From positions 1 to 64,000 of the forward strand of contig JAUHXH010000004.1 in NCBI GenBank assembly GCA_030427085.1: a stretch of DNA of 64,000 nt, read 5' to 3'. The stretch is from Gammaproteobacteria bacterium. GTDB lineage: Bacteria > Pseudomonadota > Gammaproteobacteria > Pseudomonadales > Halieaceae. A model generated the notes under the pieces. That model was not told where the DNA came from, ran no database searches, and saw nothing but the letters and a program-made list of their open reading frames with translations. Made by a program: the position numbers and the translations under genes. Shown here piece after piece: positions 29,704-38,576 of the stretch. Numbering within the stretch: the first letter of the stretch is position 1; each line of letters opens with the position of its first letter.

Positions 29704-30356
29704 TGGGGGATGCGGTAGCCGACACCGCGCAGGGTTTCGATGGCATTGCCGCCGAGGCGTTTTCTCAGGCGGGATATGTAGACTTCTACGGTATTGGAGC
29801 CCACCTCTTCGCCCCAGCGGTAGATACCCTCTTCCAGTCGGGCACGGGAGACAAATCGTCCCGCATTGCGCATCAGTATCTCGAGGATGGCGTACTCGCG
29901 CGCCGTGAGGGTCAATTCCCCGCCATCAAACTCCACCCGGCGCTCGATAGGGTCGAGGGTAACCCCGGCGGCCTGAAGCTCTGTGCCCCGCTGGACCGAA
30001 CCACGGCGCAACAGGGAGCGTACACGGGCAAACAACTCATCCATCTCGAAGGGTTTGGTGAGATAGTCGTCGGCACCGGAGTCCAGTCCATCGACCTTGT
30101 CCGCCACGGTACCTCGTGCGGTCAGTACCAGCACTGGCAGCGCGTGCTTGTCCGCTCGCAATTGCCGCAATACCTGCATGCCGGGTACGCCCGGCAAGCC
30201 CAGGTCCAGCACCATCAGATCGTAGGGCGTGGCCGAAAGGGCCGCACGTACTGGCTCTCCCCCGCGCAGCCAATCCACGGCGTACTGTTCCAGCACGAAG
30301 GCCTGCTCCAGGGTCTCACCCAGCTGCTCGTCGTCTTCCACGAGGAGAATGCGCAA
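29700..30356 (-). CDS. OmpR-family response regulator (QseB-like)
   Basis: 218-residue regulator with receiver and winged-helix DNA-binding domains. The start is placed at TTG 30356, giving LRILLVEDDE, because GGAA lies eight bases upstream and the length equals the QseB/PmrA type; ATG-like starts upstream add 36 residues of no known domain. The phosphorylated aspartate is D51 in MVLDLGLPG, and the switch lysine is in LTKPFE. The C-terminal domain ends NTVEVYISRLRKRLG. Co-transcribed with the kinase gene by a four-base overlap. Confidence 0.92.
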   Translation of the reverse strand: MRILLVEDDEQLGETLEQAFVLEQYAVDWLRGGEPVRAALSATPYDLMVLDLGLPGVPGMQVLRQLRADKHALPVLVLTARGTVADKVDGLDSGADDYLTKPFEMDELFARVRSLLRRGSVQRGTELQAAGVTLDPIERRVEFDGGELTLTAREYAILEILMRNAGRFVSRARLEEGIYRWGEEVGSNTVEVYISRLRKRLGGNAIETLRGVGYRIPQ

Positions 30357-30388
30357 TTGATCGGTTCCAGAAGAGGCTAAAGGGGCCA

Positions 30389-30416
30389 AGAATACCAGCC
30401 CTCGGGGGGATTTGAA
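30389..30416 (-). promoter_or_regulatory. Promoter of the two-component operon
   Basis: On the minus strand TTCAAA (30411-30416), a 16 bp spacer and TATTCT (30389-30394) precede the response-regulator TTG by about 33 bp. A TGN extension sits directly before the -10. Sequence reading only. Confidence 0.5.
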
Positions 30417-30531
30417 GCCGTGTTTCGGGGCCGGAATGACCCCTCTCCATGGCAAAGTGGCCAAAAATTACCACCTTTATTTCATCATGAAACGATTGCA
30501 CCCTTTTTGTGGGCTGTTAGACTCCAAGATG

Positions 30532-30658
30532 TTGACATTTTGTCAGCGGTATTTATGAGCGGTCGAAGGTCCTCAGCGTTCCTCGTTACGTCACCATAAA
30601 TAAATTTTGAACAACGCGGCCCGCTGGAGCGGCGCCGCCAGCATCACAGGTATGAGAT
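30532..30658 (+). promoter_or_regulatory. cspA-type promoter region and 5' leader
   Basis: A perfect TTGACA (30532-30537) sits inside a small palindrome, TGACA-TTT-TGTCA (30533-30545). An A/T-rich -10 candidate (TATTTAT, about 30550-30556) has short spacing, so the promoter is tentative. About 100 bp of untranslated leader would follow, consistent with the long leaders of cold-shock mRNAs. Nothing else is seen in 30417-30658. Confidence 0.35.
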
Positions 30659-30865
30659 ATGGCATCAACAACAGGAACCGTGAAGTGGTTTAACGAAACC
30701 AAGGGCTTCGGCTTCATTGAGCAGCAGGACGGTCCGGACGTATTCGTTCACTTCAGCGCCATCAAGGGCGACGGCTTCAAAACTCTGGCAGAGGGCCAGA
30801 AGGTCGAGTTCGACGTGGTTTCCAGCCAAAAAGGCCCTCAGGCCGAGAACGTCATCGCGGTTTAA
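30659..30865 (+). CDS. Cold-shock domain protein (CspA family)
   Basis: 68-residue single-stranded nucleic-acid-binding protein of the OB-fold CSD type, an RNA chaperone. RNP1 is KGFGFIEQ and RNP2 is VFVHFSAI. It opens with [15 protein letters not shown] and ends [10 protein letters not shown]. It is monocistronic: a long leader precedes it and a strong hairpin terminator follows. Whether it is cold-induced cannot be told. Confidence 0.97.
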   Translation: MASTTGTVKWFNETKGFGFIEQQDGPDVFVHFSAIKGDGFKTLAEGQKVEFDVVSSQKGPQAENVIAV

Positions 30866-30890
30866 TCCCGACGAGGTTTTCGAAAAACGA

Positions 30891-30920
30891 AAAAGGAGCA
30901 CCGTGGTGCTCCTTTTTTTT
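30891..30920. terminator. Bidirectional Rho-independent terminator
   Basis: Stem GGAGCACC (30895-30902) pairs with GGTGCTCC (30905-30912), with eight T's after it on the plus strand and five A's before it, which read as T's on the minus strand. It lies between the convergent cold-shock and TPR genes and can serve both. Confidence 0.92.
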
Positions 30921-30950
30921 CGTGGCTGTACCTCTTGAAACGCCTGGCGT

Positions 30951-32294
30951 TTAGAGTTCGGCCTGCAGTTTCGCCTGACGCTCGAGTTCAGTGTTCATGT
31001 ACTTCATCCACTGTTGAGCGTAGCCGCGTGAGCGCTCGTCCTTGGCAGCCGCTTCAAAGGCCTTGCGGGCCTGCTCGTACTCGCCCACGTTAAAGTAGGC
31101 CATACCCAGCACCAGTCGCGCATTGTCCGGACGCTTCACACCACCGCGGGCCAGGCCCTTGTTGATGGCGGAGATCGCCTTGCGGTTCTGGTCACCATCC
31201 AGGTAGATGTTACCCAGTCGGGCGTACAGCTCGCCAGTGTCAGACTTGGCGGCAGCTTGCTCCATGGCGGGAATGGACTTCTTCACTTCCTGCGCCTGGC
31301 GGAATGCATTGCCAAGGATCTCGTAGTTACGCGAGTTGTCCTCGATTGACTGGTTGCCCAGACCCGCCTCCATCACCTTGGCAGCTTTGTAAGGAACTTC
31401 GCCACCGAGGTACAGGTAGGCCATGGTCACCTGCTCGGTGCCCTTGTCCAGCATGCCCTGCACGTAAGCAGTATCCATAGCGGCTAGCTGCTTCTTGTCC
31501 TGCTTTTGCTCACCGAACATGTGCGACAGCTGTACCCAGTATTGCTTCTTGGGATAGTGCTGCAGCAGTTCGTTCAGCGTGCGGACCGTGTTGGGGATGT
31601 CTTCCTTCTCAAAGTAGAGGAAGCGCGCCAGGTTGTACCACTGCTCCTTGGGAATCTTGTCCTTTTCCTTGTAGATGGAAATGGCCTTTTCCGTATTGAA
31701 CAGTGCCTTGTCGTAGTCCTTGAGCTGGTAGTAGCCCTGACCCAACAGCACGTAAGCGTTGGCCGGGGGGGTTTCTGTCATCTCAAACCACTTCAGCAGC
31801 GCATCAATCCCCTTCTTCCAGTCTTCCTGCACGAAGTAAAGCTGTGCAACGGTGTAACGGGTGTTGATTTCCATCGCCAGGGGGATATCCGGCTGCGCGA
31901 TAACATTGCTGTATGCGCGCAGTGCACCGGGATAGTCCTCGGTGGAGTAGGCGATGAAGGCCTGCAAGTTGTAGACGTTGGCCAGCTCATAGCTGTTCAG
32001 CTCACGCTTGCCATCGGCCGCGATCATGCTGTTCAGTATCTTGCTGGCTTCGGACCAGTTCTTGGCTTCGGCCGCAGTCTGGGCCTCAGAGAGACGCTCA
32101 TAGACCTTGTTCCGCAGGGCGGGGGTCCGGCGCGTTTCCTGTTGCTTCTGCTGCTGTTGTTCCTGGGCGTAAGCCGCACTGAGAGAGGCGTAGCCAAGAT
32201 CGGACTGCAGTTGGCTGACAGCCACCTGGGCGACTACAACGGGCGCTGCCAGCAGCATCGCCCGCGTCCAGGTATTGGCATTAAATAATTTCAT
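30951..32294 (-). CDS. Periplasmic TPR protein of the TonB2-type operon
   Basis: 447-residue exported protein. A signal sequence (about 1-43, ending AYAQ) is followed by a Gln-rich stretch and an all-helical TPR solenoid across the rest (for example LGQGYYQLKDYDKALFNTEK and LVLGMAYFNVGEYEQARKAF). TPR proteins scaffold protein contacts. In Vibrio and Shewanella a similar gene ends the TonB2 cluster, and here it starts 15 bases after the tonB stop, so it likely aids this TonB complex. The exact partner is unknown. Confidence 0.85.
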   Translation of the reverse strand: MKLFNANTWTRAMLLAAPVVVAQVAVSQLQSDLGYASLSAAYAQEQQQQKQQETRRTPALRNKVYERLSEAQTAAEAKNWSEASKILNSMIAADGKRELNSYELANVYNLQAFIAYSTEDYPGALRAYSNVIAQPDIPLAMEINTRYTVAQLYFVQEDWKKGIDALLKWFEMTETPPANAYVLLGQGYYQLKDYDKALFNTEKAISIYKEKDKIPKEQWYNLARFLYFEKEDIPNTVRTLNELLQHYPKKQYWVQLSHMFGEQKQDKKQLAAMDTAYVQGMLDKGTEQVTMAYLYLGGEVPYKAAKVMEAGLGNQSIEDNSRNYEILGNAFRQAQEVKKSIPAMEQAAAKSDTGELYARLGNIYLDGDQNRKAISAINKGLARGGVKRPDNARLVLGMAYFNVGEYEQARKAFEAAAKDERSRGYAQQWMKYMNTELERQAKLQAEL

Positions 32295-32309
32295 AACGCG
32301 TTACCTGCC

Positions 32310-32918
32310 TTAGTTTTCCAGCTCGTACGTGAACTTGTTTTGCACACCGGCCACTTCGATCGGCTCGCCGTCCACTACGCGGGGCTTGTACTTGAACTTC
32401 TCGGCCGCTTTCACAGACGCGCGTTCAAATACGCCAGCCGGGGAACAATCCACTGGCTGAGGGTCGCGGATAGAACCGGTTTTGGTCACCGTGTATTCCA
32501 CGATGCAGTAACCGGTAATGCCGCGAGTTTGGGCCCGACGGGGGTAGATTGGCGCTACTTTCACGATAGGCAGGTATTCACCATCACTGGCGGACATGCC
32601 GGTCGAACTGATTTCAAGCTCCACCGCGGACTGGGGCGCGGTGTTAACCACTTCCATATCCATGTCCATGTCGAGATCTGGAGTGTCCAGATCCGGCGGT
32701 GGTTGTTCGGGATCATCGACCTTGTCAGGCTTGGCTTCCTTGAGGTTGGTCTCGATTTCCGTTTCCGGCATGTGAATATCAGCCAGTTTCCGTGTTTCGC
32801 TTTCGTCGATCTCGGGATCGGCGGTCGCAATCAGGTACTGCATGATAAAGAACAGTCCGCCCGCAACGGGAATCGCCAACATCGCTCCGACAAAGAGTCT
32901 GAACAGATTGCGGCTCAT
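32310..32918 (-). CDS. tonB: TonB-type energy transducer (TonB2 class)
   Basis: 202-residue protein: one N-terminal transmembrane helix (about 7-28), an acidic and proline-containing spacer (EQPPPDLDTPDLDMDMDMEV, about 70-90) and a C-terminal TonB domain (about 115-200) with LPIVKVAPIYPRRAQ and GYCIVEYTVTKTGSI. It carries proton-motive energy from ExbB/ExbD to outer-membrane receptors. Its short spacer is typical of TonB2 proteins, which may need TtpC. Two cysteines in the C-terminal domain are close enough to bond. Four bases separate it from exbD. Confidence 0.93.
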   Translation of the reverse strand: MSRNLFRLFVGAMLAIPVAGGLFFIMQYLIATADPEIDESETRKLADIHMPETEIETNLKEAKPDKVDDPEQPPPDLDTPDLDMDMDMEVVNTAPQSAVELEISSTGMSASDGEYLPIVKVAPIYPRRAQTRGITGYCIVEYTVTKTGSIRDPQPVDCSPAGVFERASVKAAEKFKYKPRVVDGEPIEVAGVQNKFTYELEN

Positions 32919-32922
32919 GGGT

Positions 32923-33330
32923 TTACTCGTCTTCTGTAGCGAGACTTACGTCGTACACACCCGCCTCACGAGAGGCATCGAGTACGGCTGCGACGGTTTC
33001 AGTATTGGACTTGTTGTCGGCCTGGATCACCACAGCCCCTTTCGGGTTCTCGGCGTGCAGGCGCTCGATGTTGGCGCGAACCGCGCGAATATCGATGCGA
33101 CGCTTGTCCATCCAAATTTCATTGTTGGCATTGATCGCAATCAGGATGTTTACGTTCTCCTTGGGCTGCGATGTGGATGCCTCCGGGCGGTTAACTTCAA
33201 TGCCCGCTTCTTTAATAAAGGACGCTGTCACGATGAAGAAGATCAGCATGATGAACACGACGTCCAGCATGGGCGTCAAGTCAATCTGAGCTTCGTCTTC
33301 TGCAGCGGCTGCCTGGTTATTCCTGCGCAT
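32923..33330 (-). CDS. exbD: ExbD/TolR-family biopolymer transporter
   Basis: 135-residue single-pass protein. The transmembrane helix carries the proton-conducting aspartate D23 in TPMLDVVFIMLIFF, and a periplasmic domain follows. With ExbB it forms the proton-driven motor that energises TonB. It lies between exbB and tonB, with 12 and four base gaps. Confidence 0.95.
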   Translation of the reverse strand: MRRNNQAAAAEDEAQIDLTPMLDVVFIMLIFFIVTASFIKEAGIEVNRPEASTSQPKENVNILIAINANNEIWMDKRRIDIRAVRANIERLHAENPKGAVVIQADNKSNTETVAAVLDASREAGVYDVSLATEDE

Positions 33331-33342
33331 GTTAATGCTCTC

Positions 33343-33870
33343 TTAGTGATCGGTCGTCAGGTTGTCTTCCAGGAACTCGCTTTCGCGCTGGGCAACCCGG
33401 GTGATGTAAGTATTCGCAAACACCCCGGAGAGGGCGGCGACCATGCCGGCCATCGTGGGGATGGTGGCCCGCGATACACCGCCGGCCATGGACTTGGCGT
33501 CACCACCACCGGTGACCGCCATGATGTTGAATACTTCAATCATCCCGGTAACCGTTCCGAGAAGACCCAGCAGGGGGCACAGGGCCACCATGGTCTTGAT
33601 TACGGGCAGATACTGGTTGACGCGCATCCGGGATTCCGAAATCAGCTTGTCGCGAATCTGGTGCGCCGACCAGGATTTGCGCTCGGAGCGCGCCTCCCAG
33701 GTCTGAATGGCGTCACTGGCGTCTCGCTTCCAGCCGGTCTTGAAATACCAGACCCGTTCGAAGATCAGCATCCACATGAAAAACAGGAGGATGGCGATCA
33801 GCCAGAGTACGTTCCCGCCCATATCCATGAAGCGGGAAACGGCCTCGTAAGCACTATCGAACCAGTACAT
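33343..33870 (-). CDS. exbB: ExbB/TolQ-family proton channel subunit (ExbB2)
   Basis: 175-residue protein with three predicted transmembrane helices: one near residues 15-37 and two in the MotA/TolQ/ExbB domain (about 80-160). GLLGTVTGMIEVF is the family hallmark. It builds the channel around ExbD. It follows the larger ExbB-like gene by one base, so the operon makes two ExbB-type subunits. Confidence 0.94.
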   Translation of the reverse strand: MYWFDSAYEAVSRFMDMGGNVLWLIAILLFFMWMLIFERVWYFKTGWKRDASDAIQTWEARSERKSWSAHQIRDKLISESRMRVNQYLPVIKTMVALCPLLGLLGTVTGMIEVFNIMAVTGGGDAKSMAGGVSRATIPTMAGMVAALSGVFANTYITRVAQRESEFLEDNLTTDH

Positions 33871-33871
33871 G

Positions 33872-35257
33872 TTACTTCCTCAGGTTGGCTTCGGTGTGCT
33901 CCGCGATGATACCTGTGGTCTGCTCGTTCAACACGTGGATGACGCGCTGGGCGCGGCCGTTCACGATGGTGTGCAGCAGAACAGTCGGAATCGCCACCAA
34001 CAGACCCAGAACAGTGGTTACCAGGGCGCCGGAGATACCGCCGGCCATCGCCTTCGGATCGCCTGCACCGAAGATGGTAATCGCCTGGAAGGTCACGATC
34101 ATACCGGTCACCGTACCCAGCAGACCCATCAGCGGGGCTACTGCAGAAATAATCTTCAGCAGGGTTAGACCGCTTTCGATCTTCGGAGTTTCCTTCAGGA
34201 TTTGCTCGGAGAGTTTCAGCTCCAGCGTCTCGGTATCCATGTTGGGGTTGTCTTCGTGCACCTTGAGAACGCGACCCAGCGGGTTGTTCTCGTTGGCCTT
34301 GTCGCTCTTGAGCTGGGCGTTAACCTTGGCGCTCACAGCAGACAGTACGATCAGACGGTAGATAGCCAGCAGGAAGGCGAACACACCCACTGCAGTGATG
34401 GCGTAACCGATGTAGCCACCCTGGTGCCAGCGCTCTTCCAGGTTGGGGCTGTTGATCAGAGCCGCCAGGAAAGAACCGCCGGAAGGACCAGTGGGGTCAA
34501 CACCGAACTTTTGCATGCCTTCGGTAGCAGATGCCACATTCTGGGCCCAGCCCTGGTAAGGACCGGAGGGCTGACGAGCCAGCTCTTCCAGAGTGCCTTT
34601 GCCTGGCACGTACTGGAGGTACTTGCCTTCCTCGGAGATCACGTTGAAGGTACCAACACGAACAACCAGCTGTTCGATCTTGTCACCATTGGGCTTGGCT
34701 ACTTCAGAAGTGAAGGAAACAACCTTGCCGGATTCAACCATTTCACGCTGCAGCTCGTACCACACGCGCTCGATCTCTTCGATGCTCGGCAGAGTGTCGC
34801 TACCGCTCATCTTCTTGATCAGCTCGTCGAGGAACAGGTGACGATCGGGGTACTGCGAGCTAGTAAGGGAGAACTCCAGGTTGGAGGACAGGTCACCAGC
34901 AGTAGAGGTCAGGTGGCCGAACAGTTCCGCCAGGGTACCCAGACGCTCTTTCAGCTGATTCTGACGCTCGTTGATGCGCAGCTCGTTTTCTTCAAAGGTG
35001 TTTTCCAGTTGCGCCGACAGTTCTTCCTGACGGGTGCGCTCGGCTTCGGCTTCGCGCAGTGCGCGGGCCTGATTGGCCTTGTCCTGGGCAAAACGCTGCT
35101 CACGGGCACGGTTTTCACGCGCTTCCGTTACCTGGCCCTGCTTGACGAACTCGAGCAGCTCGTCCAGGGATTTAGCTTCCTGGGCGACGGCGCCGGTGGA
35201 GAAAGCAAAGGCTCCACAAACCGCAAGTGCGGCGGCCTTAACAAATTTAATGCTCAT
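33872..35257 (-). CDS. ttpC: TtpC-like large MotA/TolQ/ExbB protein with periplasmic coiled coil
   Basis: 461-residue protein. Residues 1-25 form a signal peptide (ending AVAQ). A long charged coiled coil spans about 30-110, then a globular periplasmic part to about 260. A C-terminal ExbB-type domain has three helices and GLLGTVTGMIVTF. This layout matches TtpC, which Vibrio TonB2 systems need for iron uptake. The start codon overlaps the DUF3450 stop by one base. It and ExbB together suggest a double-motor complex. Confidence 0.88.
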   Translation of the reverse strand: MSIKFVKAAALAVCGAFAFSTGAVAQEAKSLDELLEFVKQGQVTEARENRAREQRFAQDKANQARALREAEAERTRQEELSAQLENTFEENELRINERQNQLKERLGTLAELFGHLTSTAGDLSSNLEFSLTSSQYPDRHLFLDELIKKMSGSDTLPSIEEIERVWYELQREMVESGKVVSFTSEVAKPNGDKIEQLVVRVGTFNVISEEGKYLQYVPGKGTLEELARQPSGPYQGWAQNVASATEGMQKFGVDPTGPSGGSFLAALINSPNLEERWHQGGYIGYAITAVGVFAFLLAIYRLIVLSAVSAKVNAQLKSDKANENNPLGRVLKVHEDNPNMDTETLELKLSEQILKETPKIESGLTLLKIISAVAPLMGLLGTVTGMIVTFQAITIFGAGDPKAMAGGISGALVTTVLGLLVAIPTVLLHTIVNGRAQRVIHVLNEQTTGIIAEHTEANLRK

Positions 35258-36042
35258 TAGTTTGCCTCCGGTGCAGCGATGGGCAGGGTCAGCAGGTCGA
35301 TGGACGCCTCTTTACGGGCAATCCGCAGACCTTTCATGATGGCGTTGCGGTATTCACCACGCTCCAGCGGAACCCAGCTGCGGCTGGACTGATCCCAGGC
35401 GCCGGAAATTTCGGTATCGGTGGTCTGGTACAACAGGGCGATGCGGCCAACACGGAAGAAGTTCACGTCGCGCTCTACACCGTCGATTTCCACGCTGCCT
35501 TTATAGGCATCGATGCGACGGCCGTACTCGTTTTCGATCTTGTAGGCTTCGAGAACCTGGCGGAATTTCTCAGCCACGCTCACGTCGGAACGGTCCAGGT
35601 TGGACCGCAGGAAGGCAATGCGGCGGGCGCGTTCTTCCGGGTGGAAGGGTACGTCCAGCTCAACGAACTGCTCCAGGCCGTCAACCATACGGATGATCAG
35701 CGGCGTCATCTGACGCTGGATCACCTGTACCTGGTCGATCGAGTTGGCGATGTCGTCAAGACGCACCAACTGGTTGTCGATTTGTTTTTGCAGGCGCGTG
35801 TTGTAGACCTTCAAACCATCGATCTGCTTCATGACGGTCTTGTAGTCCGTCAGCAGGTCGCGGGTTTCGTCCGCCAGGCGGTCAATCTTGACCTGGCTTT
35901 GGCGCGCTGCGTCGTTTTTGCTTTCGCCAACTTTGAGGATGGCGTCCAGGGTATCGGCCTGCGCGGTAACAACGCCACCCATCAGGGTGCCGGTGGTAAC
36001 CGCGGCAGCGATCAATACCGTTTTCAATCGATGCATATTCAT
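35257..36042 (-). CDS. DUF3450 periplasmic protein, first gene of the TonB2-type operon
   Basis: 261-residue exported protein, start at ATG 36042 with AGGAAA upstream (ATG 36036 is close). A signal peptide ends TAQA (about residue 29). The mature chain is a long coiled coil (about 35-120) followed by an alpha/beta region with the motif DVPFHPEERARR. DUF3450 genes stand beside ttpC in Vibrio-type TonB2 clusters, but the protein has no defined activity that I know. Its coiled coil could pair with that of TtpC. It leads a six-gene operon with gaps from overlap to about 15 bp. Confidence 0.87.
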   Translation of the reverse strand: MNMHRLKTVLIAAAVTTGTLMGGVVTAQADTLDAILKVGESKNDAARQSQVKIDRLADETRDLLTDYKTVMKQIDGLKVYNTRLQKQIDNQLVRLDDIANSIDQVQVIQRQMTPLIIRMVDGLEQFVELDVPFHPEERARRIAFLRSNLDRSDVSVAEKFRQVLEAYKIENEYGRRIDAYKGSVEIDGVERDVNFFRVGRIALLYQTTDTEISGAWDQSSRSWVPLERGEYRNAIMKGLRIARKEASIDLLTLPIAAPEAN

Positions 36043-36113
36043 GGGAATTGCGTTTCCTATATCCAACAGAGTGATTGAGACTGGTTAGTGAAAAAAGGGA
36101 CTCGGCAATCTTT

Positions 36114-36141
36114 TATATAGTGGAAAAACCAGAGTCGGTAA
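36114..36141 (-). promoter_or_regulatory. Candidate promoter of the TonB2-type operon
   Basis: On the minus strand TTACCG (36136-36141), 16 bp, then TATATA (36114-36119), about 72 bp before the DUF3450 ATG. No clear Fur box was recognised between this and the ATG. The rest of 36142-36316 shows no gene. Confidence 0.35.
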
Positions 36142-36316
36142 ACCGAGGAAGCGAATTTAAACCCATCGCCCAAAACATTTCAATTTTCTGCTCTAACCCT
36201 AAAGTGTCGCGGGGTGCATCGAGTAATTTTGTTACTTTATTACACATCGCCAGCCCGGATGGTAACACATTGAGTGCCACCGGTTGCCACTTCGTGGTGC
36301 AGCGGCCCGATCCGGG

Positions 36317-36829
36317 TCAAACCACCCCGTCGCGTTCGTACACCACGAAACTGTAATCATAGGGATTGGGACCGTCAGCGGCATGCCGCTCACGGCTCAA
36401 CTCTCGCCATCCCGCCAAATCCAGCGGCGGGAGGTAGGCATCCCCGGCCACCTGGGCATGAACCTGGGTGAAGTAGAGTCGCTCCACCAGCGGCAGGGCC
36501 AGTGCATAAAGCGCGGCGCCGCCAATTACCAGGGCTTCTTCGCAACCCTCGATCAGCCCGAAATCCTCCGCCCGCGCCAGTGCTTCCTCCAGTGAGGTTA
36601 CGGCCAACACCCCATCTGCCTGCCACTCGGGATTGCGCGTCACAACGATATTGTGGCGCCCGGGTAGCGGCTTGCCGATGGACTCATAGGTCTTGCGCCC
36701 CATGATGATGGGCTTGCCCATGGTAGTGCGGCGGAAGTATTTGAGGTCCTCGGGCAAGTGCCACGGCAGGGCATTATTGCGCCCGATCACACCGTTCTCG
36801 GCCGCTGCCACGATCATCGCAATGCGCAC
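36317..36829 (-). CDS. folA: Dihydrofolate reductase
   Basis: NADPH-dependent reduction of dihydrofolate to tetrahydrofolate; 170 aa. Motifs are IVAAAENGVIGRNNALPWHL (substrate loop with the catalytic acidic residue after the WHLPED stretch), GRKTYESIGKPLPGR and VIGGAALYALAL. It follows thyA by nine bases; thymidylate synthase produces the dihydrofolate that this enzyme recycles. Confidence 0.97.
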   Translation of the reverse strand: MRIAMIVAAAENGVIGRNNALPWHLPEDLKYFRRTTMGKPIIMGRKTYESIGKPLPGRHNIVVTRNPEWQADGVLAVTSLEEALARAEDFGLIEGCEEALVIGGAALYALALPLVERLYFTQVHAQVAGDAYLPPLDLAGWRELSRERHAADGPNPYDYSFVVYERDGVV

Positions 36830-36838
36830 AAATCCTCC

Positions 36839-37672
36839 TTAAACCGCCACGGGCGCGGCGATGTGGGGGTGCGGGTCGTAGTCCAGCAACTCAAAGTCTT
36901 CAAAGCGGTAGTCGTAGATAGACGGTGGCTTGCGCAGCAGTCGCAGCGTTGGCAGGGGCCGCGGGTCGCGCGCCAGTTGTTGCTGCACTTGCTCCAGATG
37001 ATTGCTGTAGATGTGGGAATCCCCGGTGCAGACGATGATCTCACCGAGTCCCAGATCCGCCTGCTGGGCCAGCATCATGGTCAATACCGCCAGGCTGGCG
37101 GTGTTATAGGGCAGGCCCAGGAAGCTGTCGGAGCTGCGAATCAGTAGCTGCGCGCTGAGTTTGCCGTCAGCCACGTAGAATTGATAGAGCAGATGGCACG
37201 GCGGCAGCGCCATGCGACCGGCGCGCACATTATCCTGTGGGCTCACCCCCTCGTCGGGCAGGTATTCCACGTTCCAGCCGTGAAACAGGATGCGGCGGCT
37301 GTCAGGATTGTTACGCAGGCAGTCCAGCACATAGTCGATCTGATTGATGGTGCCACCGTCACGGGTTGGCCACGCGGTCCACTGGGCGCCGTAGATCGGC
37401 CCGAGGTCACCCTCCTCCGTGGCCCACTCGTCCCAGATCGACACACCGTTCTCCTTCAGCCAGCGGGTGTTGGTGTCGCCGTTCAGAAACCAGATCAATT
37501 CGTTGATGATGCTCTTCAGGTGCAGCTTTTTGGTGGTGAGCAGGGGGAAGCCGTCGGCGAGATCGTGGCGAAACTGCCGGCCGAATACCGAGAGCGTGCC
37601 GGTGCCGGTGCGATCGCCCTTCGTGGCGCCGTTGTCCAGGATGTCCTGCAGCAGGTCGAGGTACTGCTTCAT
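36839..37672 (-). CDS. thyA: Thymidylate synthase
   Basis: Methylates dUMP to dTMP with methylene-tetrahydrofolate. The 277-residue chain begins [12 protein letters not shown], the family start. The catalytic cysteine is in [14 protein letters not shown], and [11 protein letters not shown] and [11 protein letters not shown] are typical. The ATG at 37672 shares one base with the lgt stop (TAATG), so translation is coupled. Order lgt-thyA is as in E. coli; folA joined behind it is a common gammaproteobacterial variant. Confidence 0.97.
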   Translation of the reverse strand: MKQYLDLLQDILDNGATKGDRTGTGTLSVFGRQFRHDLADGFPLLTTKKLHLKSIINELIWFLNGDTNTRWLKENGVSIWDEWATEEGDLGPIYGAQWTAWPTRDGGTINQIDYVLDCLRNNPDSRRILFHGWNVEYLPDEGVSPQDNVRAGRMALPPCHLLYQFYVADGKLSAQLLIRSSDSFLGLPYNTASLAVLTMMLAQQADLGLGEIIVCTGDSHIYSNHLEQVQQQLARDPRPLPTLRLLRKPPSIYDYRFEDFELLDYDPHPHIAAPVAV

Positions 37673-38481
37673 TAACGTGTTACTCCTCGCGCCTGCGGCG
37701 CTCCGCGGTGATAAGCCCAGTAGATCAATGCCGCGCCCGCCAGAATCATTGGCACGCACAGGATCTGCCCGCGCGTCATCCAGCCAAAGGCCTGGAAGCC
37801 CAGGTGGGCGTCGGGCTCCCGGGCGAATTCAACCAGGAAGCGGAACACGCCGTAGCCCAGCACAAACAGTCCTCCCACAGCCCAGCGTGGCCGCGGCTTG
37901 CTGCCGAACCACAGTAAGATCAAAAACAGCAGCAGACCCTCAAGCGCCATTTGATATAGCTGCGAAGGGTGACGCGGCAACTGCAGCGGATCGGCCGGAA
38001 ACAGCATGGCCCAGGGCAGGTCGGTGGGGCGCCCCCACAACTCCTGCCCGATAAAATTACCCAGCCGCCCGAGAGCCAGCCCGATGGGCGTGAGCACCGC
38101 GGCAAAGTCCAGCATATCGCCCCAGGCAATGTTACGGCTGCGTCCGAACAGGTACATGGCTACAAGTACGCCGATAAAGCCGCCGTGGAAGGACATCCCC
38201 CCATCCCACAGGCGTAGCGCCCAGGCCGGGTCGGCCAGCAAGCGGTCCATACCATAGAACACGACGTAGCCGATGCGCCCGCCGAGTACCACGCCCAACG
38301 CGGCATAGAACACCACGTCATCGACCTGATCGCGCTGAATGGGGATGTCAGGTCGCAGTGCGCGGCGGCGCCCCAACCACCAGGCGAACAGAAAGCCCGC
38401 CAGGTAAGTAAGGCCGTACCAGTGCACCTGGATGGGCCCCACAGCAATGGCTACAGGGTCAAAATCCGGGTGATTGAGCAT
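37672..38481 (-). CDS. lgt: Phosphatidylglycerol-prolipoprotein diacylglyceryl transferase
   Basis: First enzyme of lipoprotein maturation, moving diacylglyceryl to the lipobox cysteine in the inner membrane. The 269-residue protein has seven predicted helices. Motifs are [11 protein letters not shown] near the start, [10 protein letters not shown] (essential His) and the Lgt signature [16 protein letters not shown]. Several lipoproteins in this window would be its substrates. Divergent from the NRDE gene. Confidence 0.97.
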   Translation of the reverse strand: MLNHPDFDPVAIAVGPIQVHWYGLTYLAGFLFAWWLGRRRALRPDIPIQRDQVDDVVFYAALGVVLGGRIGYVVFYGMDRLLADPAWALRLWDGGMSFHGGFIGVLVAMYLFGRSRNIAWGDMLDFAAVLTPIGLALGRLGNFIGQELWGRPTDLPWAMLFPADPLQLPRHPSQLYQMALEGLLLFLILLWFGSKPRPRWAVGGLFVLGYGVFRFLVEFAREPDAHLGFQAFGWMTRGQILCVPMILAGAALIYWAYHRGAPQARGVTR

Positions 38482-38576
38482 AGTGGGCTTCGCTTTTGTC
38501 GGCGCCGGCGCGAGGCTGGCGAAAAGCCGGTATTATCGGTCAGCCCCGTAACAGACTCAATGCAGGAGCCCCTTTC

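Noticed and set aside
36070-36316. Fur box controlling the TonB2-type operon
   Set aside because: No 19-bp GATAAT-type palindrome was found in this gap; only a weak promoter can be read.
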